Below, one piece after another: positions 48,001-59,086 of a DNA stretch of 64,000 nucleotides. Location of the stretch: the NCBI GenBank assembly GCA_030248065.1, contig JASAMV010004351.1, positions 1-64,000 on the forward strand, in the 5' to 3' direction. The stretch is from Rhynchonema sp. JSB1_4 (Eukaryota; Nematoda; Chromadorea; Monhysterida; Xyalidae). Position numbers and translations under genes: made by a program. The notes under the pieces were generated by a model that had not been told where the DNA came from, searched no databases, and saw only the letters and a program-made list of their open reading frames with translations. Each line of letters opens with the position of its first letter. Within the stretch, counting starts at the first letter, position 1.

Positions 48001-48446
48001 TTCTGTGTTCACAGGTTTGCGACGGGACATTGGACTGCGAGGACGGTACAGACGAACTGCATTGTGACCCGTTGGCTCGTGAAGCCGAGTGTTTTCTCGA
48101 AGGAAAGTTCGCGTGCAACAACGGCAAATGCTTGGTAAAACCGTCGTTTTCATGCTCTAACTGCTTGTCGTGGTCTAAACTAAAACATAGGAATGTCCAA
48201 ATTCTTGCAAATTGACACAGGTGCCAGCGTGCAGATGCAATGGCGTGGACGAGTGTGGTGATTACAGTGACGAAGAGAACTGCAATGGTCAGCCACTGTC
48301 GCCTTGCTTAATCAGGCAATAAATCGCCAAACACACCCAGTTTCATTTTAGATTCTGTCAGCAGTTACGGTCAGGAACAGTCAAAAAGCTCAAATGGCGC
48401 GTACAAAAAGAGCTCATCAACGTCGTCGATGCAATACAAACAGTAG
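45048..48446 (+). CDS. secreted Gly/Ser-repeat protein with two LDL-receptor class A domains
   Basis: Exons are 45048-45123, 45232-47945, 48015-48134, 48221-48287 and 48352-48446, giving 1023 residues. An N-terminal signal peptide is clear (TKLQTFAVTLVLVLSVG). A basic linker and a Pro-rich stretch follow, then about 540 residues dominated by Gly and Ser with Tyr and Gln (SYGGSGSSQGGSYGGGG type), then a Pro/Ser linker. Two six-cysteine LDLa modules come last: the first with CQDGEVQC, CDGTLDCEDGTDE and HC, the second with ECFLEGKFACNNGKC and CGDYSDEENC. LDLa modules bind calcium and ligands; the Gly-rich part suggests a matrix, cuticle or silk-like extracellular protein (inference). The first intron appears to be GC-AG (donor GCAAGT). 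The second intron (47946-48014, 69 nt) is open in frame, but removing it restores the exact LDLa cysteine spacing. AATAAA lies at 48713-48718. Confidence 0.88.
46209..47210 (+). repeat. coding minisatellite in the Gly-rich domain
   Basis: The anchor GGATCC[A/G]TGGG(T/C)GG recurs at 46209, 46425, 46635, 46851, 47034 and 47205. The spacings are 216, 210, 216, 183 and 171 nt, all multiples of three, so units of 57-72 codons are tandemly arrayed within one exon. Unit-length differences come from loss or gain of GSSQGGSYGG-type sub-blocks. Unequal exchange is the likely source. Confidence 0.85.
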
Positions 48447-49021
48447 TCAGCTCACTGTTACAGAAATACCACACTGTGATTTGAGTCCACCTCATTTTTT
48501 TAATTCAATAATTGTACCAATTTTTATGACATTCATACCAATGTAATTATGTAGTTTTAAGTACGTTTCTGTTCACATTTTTAGCGATTTGTTTGTAGAT
48601 TATTGCCTACGTTATGCGCATTTAGTTTGCATGTTTATGAGATTGGTGCACAGCACATCAAATTATACATAAGATTTATTGTTGCCGACACAAGTACAAA
48701 AACTTGTTCAAAAATAAAGAATGACATATTGACACATTGTTGTGACAACAGAGGTGTTTTTTTAAGTTTCACATTCAAGCAGCAATGTAAAAAACAAGTC
48801 TGCCCTAGTTTTTGCATAACGATTGATGAAAAAGAAACTCAAAAAGAGTAAATATTGCAACATAACGTAATTTGCATAATTACACTGCCTTTATGATCAG
48901 TGCCACAAAAGAAGCACACCTAAACAAATAATAATTGACAACTTACATACGTGAGTTTTGTGTTCCCAAACATTAATGTTTAAGAACCGAATTATTGTCA
49001 CTGAGATCGACATTACTGATA

Positions 49022-49593
49022 ATGAAATCTTTAACATCCACGATTGGCATACTCGTCGCATGCATTGGTTAGTGGTACTATTACGCACGGGCATGGGTTT
49101 CATCCATCGCCTTTTTTCATTTTCTGGACAGGATTGCAGGCGTCACAGCCGCAGCGCTACATCGCGTCAGACGCCAAGTGGAGGCTCTTCCCAACTGCGC
49201 AAAGGGTAACCAAGCACGTTTGTTTCAATAAATATGCACAGGCTGGCCCAAATATCCCTTCCATATTCGCTCAGGTCAGGTGATGTGTCACGATATGAGC
49301 GGTTGTGTGTGGCCGAAACAGATCTGTGACGACAGCATTGACTGTCAGGATGGGTCGGACGAATTGAAGAGGTGCAAGACGACATCGCGGAAAATGGAAT
49401 GTTTCAAGAAAGGTTGGCTGGCGAACGAACTGCATACTCTCAGTTTTTCCTATTTTCTGCAAACTGTGACTGCATCACCGATCTTGCCATTTCAGGGTAC
49501 TTTTCGTGCGCCAACGGTGTTTGCGTGCATCCACTGGACCGATGTGATGGTGAAAATGATTGTGGTGATCATTCCGATGAGATATTCTGTTGA
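49022..49593 (+). CDS. small secreted LDL-receptor class A protein
   Basis: Exons are 49022-49067, 49132-49205, 49280-49412 and 49496-49593, giving 116 residues. The start encodes a signal peptide ([16 protein letters not shown]). Two LDLa-type modules follow: [20 protein letters not shown] with DCQDGSDE, then MECFKK joined to [10 protein letters not shown] and [12 protein letters not shown] at the stop. The first module lacks a visible first cysteine, so it is either truncated or my choice of acceptor (49279) is off. It lies 0.6 kb after the larger LDLa gene on the same strand; the similar signal-peptide-then-LDLa layout suggests a local duplication. A fragment of the 2245-3087 element begins just 22 bp after the stop. 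Confidence 0.75.
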
Positions 49594-49615
49594 TGTGGCC
49601 AATTTGACAATCGTA

Positions 49616-49819
49616 GGTATTGGTCGCACAATGACTATATAAGAATTCATCAAATAAATCCTGATTTTCACGTTCAGTCACTCTTAACCACTGTGCTATT
49701 TGTGAGTCTCACAAAACATTTTCAGCTGACAATAATCTAGCAGATCAACCACGTTGCCGCAGATCTGAAACATTCTCTTTACTACATGCTTTGTGTGTGA
49801 TCACGCAACGCAACGTCAT
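49616..49819 (+). repeat. fragment of the 2245-3087 element interior
   Basis: This stretch matches about 2680-2885 closely, from GGTATTGGTCGCACAATGAC to ACGCAACGCAACGTCAT, without the inverted-repeat ends. Either the longer element carries an older repeat, or this is an end-truncated copy. A C-rich run (CCCCCCCTCACCCCCCC type) follows directly. Confidence 0.8.
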
Positions 49820-50129
49820 CCCCCCCTCACCCCCCCTCTTTACATTCAGAAAAAAAATACCAATTCATAAAAATCTTTTCCCCCAATATATTCGCATAAT
49901 TTTATCAAAAAGCGTTTGCGAGACTATGATTTGTACCATCATAGATGTTTGAACCAAACTTAACCCAGTTTCACGATAACTCACAAGGTCTGCAACTACC
50001 CTAAGAACTGCTTTCCGATAATTCTAATGGAAATTTTGAAATGGTATCAATGGTAACAAAGAAATCTAAGAGCGCTGGAATGCTATCAAAGTCTGTAAAA
50101 GTCACCCATATCGACCACAACAGCCACAT

Positions 50130-53100
50130 TCAAGCTGTCGGCAGTTGAACCGTGACCTGAAGAACAAAGTAGAACATTTATATTGAAAAGAAAGGCAATT
50201 GAAAAATAGTGAATTTGACAAACCGTTTTCACTTCACAATACTGCATAATGCCCTCGAGTCCGCTGAAAAAGTCGAGCATTGAATGATCAAGGAAGACCC
50301 TGATTCATAAAGGCGACTTACTGTTCGCGTCCAATGCCCGATTCTTTGAAGCCACCAAACGGCGCTTGTGGCATGACCACGTGGTAGCAATTGACCCAAA
50401 CCGTTCCGGCGCGAACGCTGAAAACAGACACCGACATCAATGTCGCTTGAATGAACATCAGCTGGCAAGCTGATGACAGATGCCACCGAACGCACGTGTT
50501 CGCAATTGTGAGCGCTTTGTTGATGTCCTTGGTGAACACGGAGGCCGCCAGCCCATACGAGGTACGATTGGCGCGTGGAATCACCTGCAAACATCAACGG
50601 TGCTGCATCTGTTTAGCATGGACTGTTGGTATAAATTGAAACATGACAGAATGCACACCTCATCGATGGTTTTGAATTTGATGATCTGCATGACCGGACC
50701 GAATATCTCCTCACGAGCAATGCGCATGTCGTCCTTCACATCACTGAATACCTGCAGTATACATTTTGTAACTTTTGTGAAACATCAAAGAACTACTTTT
50801 TGCAAAATTATGTATTTTCATACTGTCGGCTGCACAAAGTATCCCTTTTTGTCCACTTTGTCCCCGCCACAGTGCAGCTTGGCGCCCTCCTTCTTGCCAG
50901 CTTCGATCAGCTCAAGGATTTTGCTGAATTGTTCTTCATCAACCTGCAGAACACCACAATACGATAAAGACTATAGTTTTGAAGCGAGGTGATCCACAAC
51001 TGTACCTGTGGTCCACTGTCGTTTTTCGGATCAAACGGATCGCCGACGGTGCGCTTCTTGGCGCGTTCCACTGATTTGCGCACAAACTCGTCATACACAC
51101 CTTCCTGCAAGCTTGCCTGCTTCGATTGTCCACTTAAGGTGGAATTACAGTTACAGTACACTGTATAGTTGGGTCGCGACCACAATTTTTGGGTGCAGCG
51201 ACCCGCCGACCATTCTGGTCGCTAACACCCTGTTATAGTTGACCGCGACCAACTATAACTGGGTGTCGACGACCTCGGGCTGCGACCTGCTGCGACCACC
51301 AAAAGTGGTCGCGACCACGAGTTGAAAATTTTCAACTTTGCAAGTGGTCGTCGGCTATAAAATCGATATGTATTGCCGGTATTTCAGTCGTAACGGAGTT
51401 CCTAGTTTTTTATAAATTTTTTCTGACCAAAACAAGCCGTTCTCAACTGCCAGAATTCATGCAGCAGGCCTGCCTAAGCCTCGGGGCCAGAGTGCTTCTA
51501 TTTATTCATTTTCTCTTTCTATTCGTTGCGACCAGCTGCGACCGCGCGCCCAAACGACCACGCGACTTGGCGCCCAAAACCAACGCAAAATTTGGGCGCT
51601 TAGTCGCTGACGACCTTTTGGGCGCAACAGGTCGTCGACCAACTATAATTCCACCTTAACGCTTTATATTCTGACGCATGTGTGCTCCAATGCATGAACA
51701 ACGTACAATACACGCCCACCTGAACATAACAACGACTACCGGCCGTGCAGCATTCGCCCATGTTGAAGAACAGAGCGAAATGCGACATTTCCACCGCGTG
51801 ATCCACTGCAATGATGTGTGTTATGCACGCGAGTTTGGTCAAGTTAAAATAATTCCTTTTTGGCTGAGGTTGCCACGGCATTAGCCCTCAAAACCATTTT
51901 GAAATCTCTGAGACGAAACAGTGCTCACTCACGATCAGCATCAGCGAACACGATGTTGGGCGACTTTCCACCAAGTTCCAATGTGACTTTCTTCAAATTC
52001 GACTCGCCTGACGCTTTCATAATCAAACGGCCGACCTGAACCAATGTAACGACCGCCGTTTTTTAACGACAGACAAAAACAGCATCCACAATCACAAGTC
52101 TCACCTCGGTACTACCGGTGAAGCTGATCTTTTCGACGTCCATGTGATGAGACAGTGCCGATCCGGCTGTCGGTCCGAACCCTGAGATAGATTGTGGCAA
52201 AAAAGTGTTGTTGACACGTCAAAGTCACGAAGCGTGCATATACGCGTTTCCACAACCAGATGCCCTGACTGCCTACGAAAATTATCAGCAACAAACAAAA
52301 GTACGCACACAACTGGCCGATGGCGAAGAAAACCCCAGTTCCCCATCCACCAACCAGGCACCACATTGACAACACCCGGTGGGAATCCAGCCTCCTTGAC
52401 CAGCGCAGCAGCGTGCAGTGCAGACAGGGGCGACTGCTCGGCCGGTTTGAGAACCAGCGTACAGCCGGCAGCCAGCGCAGGACCCATTTTCCAGCACATC
52501 AGCATGAATGGGAAGTTCCACTGGAGTAAGACGTGTCCGGTTTAACGGTAAGCACACGGAACCAATTGATTTGCTCAGAATATACAGTAAGCAGACATTA
52601 GTTCATGACCACAAACGAACCGGCAGTATCCCACCACAAACGCCAATCGGTTCCAAACGGGTGTAGGAGAAGTACGGACCATCGGCGGGTACTGTTCGTC
52701 CACAGATCTTGTCGGCGTAACCTGGAATTCGCAGTTACGGTTTCGAACTTGGAATTTACAATAAAAAAACATTGATCACCAGGGGACAAAGAACAAAAAA
52801 GAAGATAACAAACCGGCGTAATATCTCAGGAATTTCAATCCTGCGTCAACGTCACCAACGGCGGTCACGAACGGTTTGCCCATGTCGAGACAATCCAGAG
52901 TCTAAAACTGCTTCGGAATTTGGTGACCCCTCCTGTGCCTCCAGTTTTTTTCGGAAACGGAAACACTAAAAATAATGTTTTCAATCTAAAAATGAAACAT
53001 CATCCAACTAACCGCCAAAATGGCCTTATCGCGTTCAATCAGATCGGCCAACTTCAGCATCATCGCACCACGCTCGGTCGCGGTCAGCTTTCGCCACGCT

Positions 53101-53392
53101 GAGCCCAATTCGAATGCCGCTTTGGCTGCAGCGACGGCACTATTGATATCGGCCGCATCTCCTTCCTGAATCAGGCAGATACATACAGTGTTTGGAATTT
53201 TTTGAACTATTTTCAAGTTAATCATCCTAACTTAAATAACTTTTAATTGCACATTGTTCACAGCACCTGCACTTTTGTGATCACTTGCAAAGTGGCCGGA
53301 TCGCTCGTTTCGAATGTTTTGCCAGATTTGCTGTTCACAAATTCGTTGTTGATGAAAATCTGCGTGTATTTCGGTTTCAGATCCTTCACTGG
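50130..53392 (-). CDS. aldehyde dehydrogenase, ALDH1/2 class
   Basis: The enzyme oxidises aldehydes (retinal or small aliphatic aldehydes in relatives) to acids with NAD+. Fifteen minus-strand exons give 487 visible residues with all phases closing: 53267-53392, 53013-53165, 52814-52901, 52621-52721, 52355-52520, 52105-52181, 51933-52035, 51720-51805, 51006-51104, 50824-50943, 50659-50751, 50496-50584, 50322-50417, 50224-50263, 50130-50156. Landmarks include [37 protein letters not shown], the catalytic base Glu about 257 in [11 protein letters not shown], the nucleophile Cys about 291 in [25 protein letters not shown] and PFGGFKESG. About 12 N-terminal residues are missing. The nearby ATG at 53408 is out of frame with the family sequence, so a 5' exon probably lies upstream. 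Whether cytosolic or mitochondrial cannot be told without the N-terminus. Intron 51105-51719 holds a TTAA element. Confidence 0.93.
51138..51655. mobile_element. 518-bp TTAA-flanked element (family D)
   Basis: TTAA lies at 51134-51137 and 51656-51659. The ends GGTGGAATTA and TAATTCCACC are inverted copies, followed by partly matched GTTGG and GGTCG blocks. The interior is rich in GGTCGCGACC-type palindromes. There is no coding capacity. It sits in an intron of the aldehyde dehydrogenase gene. Confidence 0.82.
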
Positions 53393-53408
53393 CTGGACGT
53401 TGGCCATT

Positions 53409-54703
53409 TTGTGTCAGGAAAATGTGGGCGAGTAAGGGCAAATTGTGAATTCTGGTCTGCAAGAACAAGTTTTGTTTATTTTTCGAACACCAACCTCAAA
53501 TGTGGTGAAGCCAAACGTTTTCGACAAGAACAGCTATGTTTTTCGCAACAAACACACAGACAACACCTGTTGTGTTCAACAACACATCAACTGAAAAATG
53601 GACACTGCTTGGGCACCACTTTTGGATCTGTTTCATATGAATTCAGCAATGCCCAACAACATCACCCCATTTGGCAAACTCCACTCCCATGCACAGCGCG
53701 CCTGGAAACCAACCCAGCATGGTGTCGGTGTGCAAAAGGCGTGATTGTAGACAACTGCAAGGGCACAGTTTTTATGGTGTCAGTTGCATGGCCAGACGTG
53801 CTTTGCTCTGCAGAGCCAGCCTTTAAAAATACCTGCTGTGCTGCCAGCGCTGGACCGTCGGCACGATAAACCTATGCATTTAGTGTGTGAATCCAGAACT
53901 AAAAGTTCGATTTTTTGGCTGCTTGTACGGCGATTGGCCAGAACAGTTTGTGCCATTGATTGGACAGTGTGACTGGTCGTGCTCCATAATGCTGTGCTGG
54001 TGCCACAAGCCCCAGATACCTGTCTCAGTGTTTTTTTTATCATTATCGTCGATTAGCACTTGTTATCACAATGGGCTTTTATTAGTTTTCGCCAAAATTT
54101 ATTGCCTGACTGGGTTTGATCAGACGCAGATAAAAAGTCTAAACAAGTGAAGTGCAAACACTCGGTGGACAAACATTATATCACATTCACGATTCACATT
54201 ATGGAATTAATTGGAAAAAACTTCTCGTGCATAACGATCACAGCGTTGGAGAAGCATTACACGGCAAACAAACAAGGTGAAATTTCGTAACAAAAGCCAC
54301 TATTCATTGCAGTTTTGAGGGCAGCTCCAAGAGAAAATTGGGGAACATCCCTGTTGACGTGTCCTTGGCTATTTTCGCGCAAGGTGTACACGACATCACA
54401 CGATGTGATTCATGAAGTAAACCTGTTTTCGTGTATTCTGACGTTCTGCGCTATCGCGCGCAGCGCACCTTCAACAAACCCAGTGTCGGCTGCGTACTTT
54501 GCTGACATGCAACCATTGGTCTTGATGTGTATTTTCTGATGTATTATTTTCCGTGCCATGTTGTTGCCAGTGCATCCTGGTGTTCGTGCCGTTTGGATGT
54601 TGGATATTTTTAGTTGCACGCTGAGACAACGTGGCAGTTTTGGCGGCGGTCTTTTTGGTTGAATAAACGCATTTTGGTTCCAGCCAATTCACTTTGTATC
54701 GCA
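53409..54703. promoter_or_regulatory. intergenic spacer between divergent genes
   Basis: The aldehyde dehydrogenase gene reads leftward and the RING gene rightward, leaving about 1.3 kb. It must hold the 5' exon and promoter of the former and the promoter of the latter. I cannot point to a specific TATA box or start site. Confidence 0.35.
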
Positions 54704-57700
54704 ATGGAGTGCCCGATCTGCTTTCACGAGTTCACCATCTTCAAACAGTTGGATTGTGAGCATTTCTTCTGCGAGAAATGTCTGAGCGACCTGCTGGACG
54801 GCAAGATGGTGCTGGTGGCTGCAGCGAACAACACCAGTGCACTCAAGACAGGCAGTCAACAAACAACGACAACGACGGTTGAAGGCACATCAGCACGAAA
54901 GGCACTGCCACCGAGCGCGCCGCCGTTGCCAACTGAACAGGTTGATCTTCCGTTCGGCTATTTTGTAGTTTTCGCGCGGTTGTAAATCAGCCTGCGTTCG
55001 CTTTCGACTGCGTGTGCGTGCTCTTGGTGTTTCCACAGGCGGAAGGTGCACCTGGTCATCGTCAGTGCGAATGCACTCATCGCATGGTGCCCACAACACA
55101 TATCCGAACTAGTTTTGTGCCCGAGTAAAACTTCGCGGCTTGTCCAAACGCACGGAGCATACCACCCCTTTTCGGCTTCCGGGACAACATCGTCCGTGTG
55201 AGATCCATACTTCCTACAAATTAATGAACATCAGATTCCAATTCCTTCAACATTGTAGGAAGCCCAGTACCCAACTCTTCCAATCACCGACTCAACCCCG
55301 TTGACGAGCAACATCGAATGCCCCAAATGTCGTCAAATCACGCAAGTGCCCATCGACAAGGGTGTGAGTGCCTTGCGACCAAAGTTCACATCCGACATCA
55401 CCTGCTATCAATGTGATGAAGAAAAATGCGTAGCTGACTTTCGGTATGTGCGCTTCTAATTGTGTTTGCTGCCGAAATGCACAAAGTGCAAATCTTGTGA
55501 TGCACGTTTCATGTTTCAGTTGGTGCAACCAATGTGTCATGTCCGTCTGTTCGTCGTGCTATCTCGATAAGCATTCAAGGTTTGTTCGTGAACCTCTATA
55601 ACTTGGCTAAGTCGTCATGACTTTAGCATTTACAATATGTGGAAATGAAATGACGTCACTAATTTCGATCAAGGAAACCGAAATTTGTGGCTTCAGTAAA
55701 GCTCGAAATGTTGTCATTGCGAGAGTCCCGACCACGGCAGCACCGACCGGACAGGACTAATCACCGTGTGTTTGATAACGAGCCATGACTGTGTGACTTT
55801 CAGCATCGCATCTGACGGCACAGTGCAACTGCACGATTCAGCAAAATGGGAATCGCTGGACGGCGTGCAATTCGCGCTGGCACAATTGAAGTTGAAACGA
55901 TCGGGATTGGTGGAGGCGGAGAAGCTCACCAATGACTACATGCAGACATACTTGGATGGTTAACGAGCCAAATAGTGGTAGTTCTGTATTAAGTGGAATT
56001 TCTGTGAACTAAACCTGCACAGGTCTGTCCGTCTATCTTCGTCGTCATCTCACCAAGCACTCGACGCAGCAGCTCAATCTACTTGATACAAAACTCGCTG
56101 AAATCAGTCGATTGTGTGCCATTGATGTTTCACAGGTGGTTACACTGCTATTCTTCCTTACTTGTACCTTGATCATTTGAAGCTGGCTTTCCATGAACAG
56201 GTGCCGAGAGCAGAGCGCGTCATGCCCAGTTATGAATACGTGTTGTCTGCGATCGGTCAACTTACCAGACAACACGCAACAACAACAACACAAGCGAACA
56301 ACAACATCGATGGCAACAAAACGGTCAAATTTCACAGCGTGCCGTATATGGATCTGATGAAGGTCGGGTGCGCCATTTGGCTGAAAGTACTGTAGCTCGT
56401 CACAAACAAACGGTTGGCGAAATTGGAATATAGACATTACGAATTCAGATTTTCCTAACCCCGGCCGATCAAGCCCCACCACCAGTGGCGGTCACACCAC
56501 GATTCGACTGTGTGAAGTTCGGACAACAGATTCGTCAGGCTGATGTGGTGGGAGCGGGTGTCTTACAGGTTGTTTGTGCTGTGATTCCACGTCGCGCATA
56601 TTGCTAAAACGTGTGTAGAACAGGAACTTTATGGTCACAACTGGAATTCAGGCGCCAGTAGACATTTGCATGATGCCACACGACGTTCTGTTGATCACCG
56701 ACAATGACTGCGGGCTGTACGCGTTTGCAACTCGGTCTGGGACGTTGCAGGTATGGACGTGGGTTGGGGAAATGGCTGTGTCTCATAAGTATGGTTTTGG
56801 ATGATTACGTGGCCATCTGGTGCATTCGGGCTGGCTGACGGAGGTGGATCTGGTGCACCGCCCGTCTGTGAAAACAGGTACCAGACACGGATATCTAAAA
56901 ACCAACTGCAAGACTCTGTATGCTTATTTGTGTAAAGAAACACTACACGCGCGTTTTCCAGGGTCCAACACCATTGGCTCACAATTACCAACGATTCAGC
57001 AAAGTGTGCCGGGTGCCCCGGGACTCTTCAGTGAACCAGAACGCCAACTTGGCACTGGTGACCGTGCACGGCGCCAATCACTGGAGTTTCATTCTCGTCA
57101 AGATGCAGTCGGAGACCACCGTCGTGCAGGAACGCCTGTCGGACAAGGTGCACTGGGCGTTGCCATTCAACGACAATTGTCCGGTGGTCAGCTCGGAGAA
57201 GGTGCGACAAGACTAGCTGGCTGATGTTTCACACACCCAGTCGTCGGTGTGTCACACTTGGTGGTCGCCGTCCGATCTTGCCTTGGTCACGTCCGCGGGA
57301 CCTTTGTATCAAGGATTGTCTATATCACATATCCCAATAATTTTGACGAACTATTTTACGCCAACCAATTCAGCATTCTCGAAATATCGCCAATGCAAAA
57401 GGTCACGTGAGCAAGGAAAGACCAGGCGGGACCGATCACAGTGCTTGATCCCGACCCATAAATGTGCAAATACATGTTCCAACGAAGCATGACCAATGTT
57501 TCAGTTGCTGCTCTGCTACACCGGCAAGTACCTGAATCGACTGATTTTGCCTGATGGCAGTGCATCGCACATGCCTGAATGGCGGATACTGAATGTACCC
57601 AAGTCAGAATACCAGTTGGGACCGATTGTGGACAAGTCGCCGTCATACAGCGATGTCTACATGTTCAACATGCCTTGGGCTGCCGTTGACATCATAACAA

Positions 57701-58173
57701 TCACACACAAGGACTCGACGGTTGGTTGTGTGATGTTTCACGCCAGAGTGTCTTCCATCTGGGCATAGACAAATGCGTTCAAAATATTTTAAGTACCTGC
57801 TGTAAGTACACTTTGAGATCGGAGCCATTCGTCGTGTCGAGCTACCGGTTCGGTTCAAGAACCCGATACAGAACCCAATAGCGATCCAAATCGACGAGTG
57901 TCGAATGTTTCTGGCTGACCGGACCGAAACCAAGTTGTATCTGTGGAATCAACAGGTTTATTGTTACTTGTTGTTTGGCGATACTATCGAAGAACAAGTG
58001 AATTTATCCATTTCCCATCATAATAGGACGGTAACTGCAGTGTTGCGCACGAGTTCAAAGCGAAGACCGTGCAGAGTTTGGTGGTCAACAACGGTGACAC
58101 GGTGCACATGGTGGTCAGACACCGTGATAACGCCACGTTGAAGGCACTCGAAACAGTCTACTTGAACTTGTGA
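54704..58173 (+). CDS. RING-finger, TRIM-like putative E3 ubiquitin ligase
   Basis: RING proteins recruit E2 enzymes and transfer ubiquitin. Thirteen exons give 680 residues: 54704-54940, 55259-55443, 55520-55579, 55804-55958, 56023-56135, 56201-56362, 56449-56568, 56619-56750, 56962-57178, 57241-57401, 57505-57720, 57818-57955, 58027-58173. The RING is split by a low-complexity Thr/Ser insert: MECPICFHEF, DCEHFFCEKC, then ECPKCRQ after the first intron. A B-box-like zinc site follows (CYQCDEEKC, WCNQCVMSVCSSCYLDKH), then a helical stretch. The remaining 350 residues may form a propeller-like C-terminus (CGLYAFATRSGTL, FLADRTETKLYLWNQ); I do not recognise it firmly. Two junctions are less sure: 57178/57241 (donor GTCCGG, chosen to keep frame) and the acceptor before 57818. 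An in-frame ATG at 54614 is an alternative start. AATAAA lies at 58247-58252. Confidence 0.8.
55031..55080 (-). repeat. intronic short repeat, copy 5
   Basis: The plus strand reads TTCCACAGGCGGAAGGTGCA then GGTCATCGTCAGTGCGAATG. This is a full copy in antisense orientation inside intron 54941-55258 of the RING gene. Confidence 0.75.
56829..56880 (+). repeat. intronic short repeat, copy 6
   Basis: The plus strand reads CTGACGGAGGTGGATCTGG then GCACCGCCCGTCTGTGAAAA and CAGG, in sense orientation inside intron 56751-56961 of the RING gene. Confidence 0.75.
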
Positions 58174-58246
58174 AATTTGCAGAACCTTTTGCCCCTCTAC
58201 GATCGCAGATTATTTTCTCTGTTTTGATGATAAGCTGCTTCATGAT

Positions 58247-58252
58247 AATAAA
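58247..58252 (+). terminator. polyadenylation signal AATAAA
   Basis: A canonical hexamer lies about 75 nt after the stop of the RING gene, the expected place for 3' end formation. Confidence 0.6.
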
Positions 58253-59086
58253 ACTCACTCGAATTGTGTTGTGATTGTGCTTATTTGCAGGTTATATTCA
58301 TTTTTCAGCACAAGAGAGAAAAAGAATACAGACTTTCACATGATAATAAGCCGATAATTATACAAAAAGTAAATTGAGGGGTTCGTGGATAATGTATGTA
58401 TAAGATGCCAACAAGGAATAGAAAGAAAACATTGATTTATCAACGTTGCAATGACTAGAAGTGATTTGGGTGCGGTTGGTAAAAGTTATGACAAAATGAA
58501 AATTTTGCATGTGTCAAGTCAACTAATACCAACTCTTTTAATGCAATGAAAAACAAAAAACCAATATACATCAAGACGAACTATGAATATGAAAATATTA
58601 TGCAGTGCTCTCAAACTTCGACAACAGAAGGGTGCACTTTTATTGAAAGGAAAACGAGAAAGGGGCGTGGACACAAATGAGCAGACTTGTTGAATTTTAT
58701 ATATGGACACAAAACAATCAGCCATTTTGTGGTGAGCACAGTAGTACAGGATGAGAAATATGACAGAACATTCAGTTTCTATATTATAAATTACTAAAAC
58801 TCCAAATCAACACGAATAATATTATCATAAAAATTTGCACAAGGACACAAGAAATATAAACGGAACATTGGTTTCATAAAAATCATGATAGAACGTGCTG
58901 CACGCATTGACCGAGCACGCCATCCACTCATTGAGTAAGCAAAGCCAATCATTTGACTTGAGCCAGCCAATCAATCAATTAATCAATGTCTTGAAGCTTG
59001 AACTCTCTGGCAACGTCAACAAACTGTTCGTAAACACAAACAAACGAAAATGTGCATCGGCAAAATTCACAAAACGGCGCGTCTAA

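Noticed and set aside
57202..57240. 39-nt intron in the RING gene with perfect GT and AG edges and the 11-mer inside
   Set aside because: It leaves the following exon out of frame with the rest of the gene. A 62-nt intron from 57179 (donor GTCCGG) closes all phases, so I used that, although the 39-nt version is not excluded.
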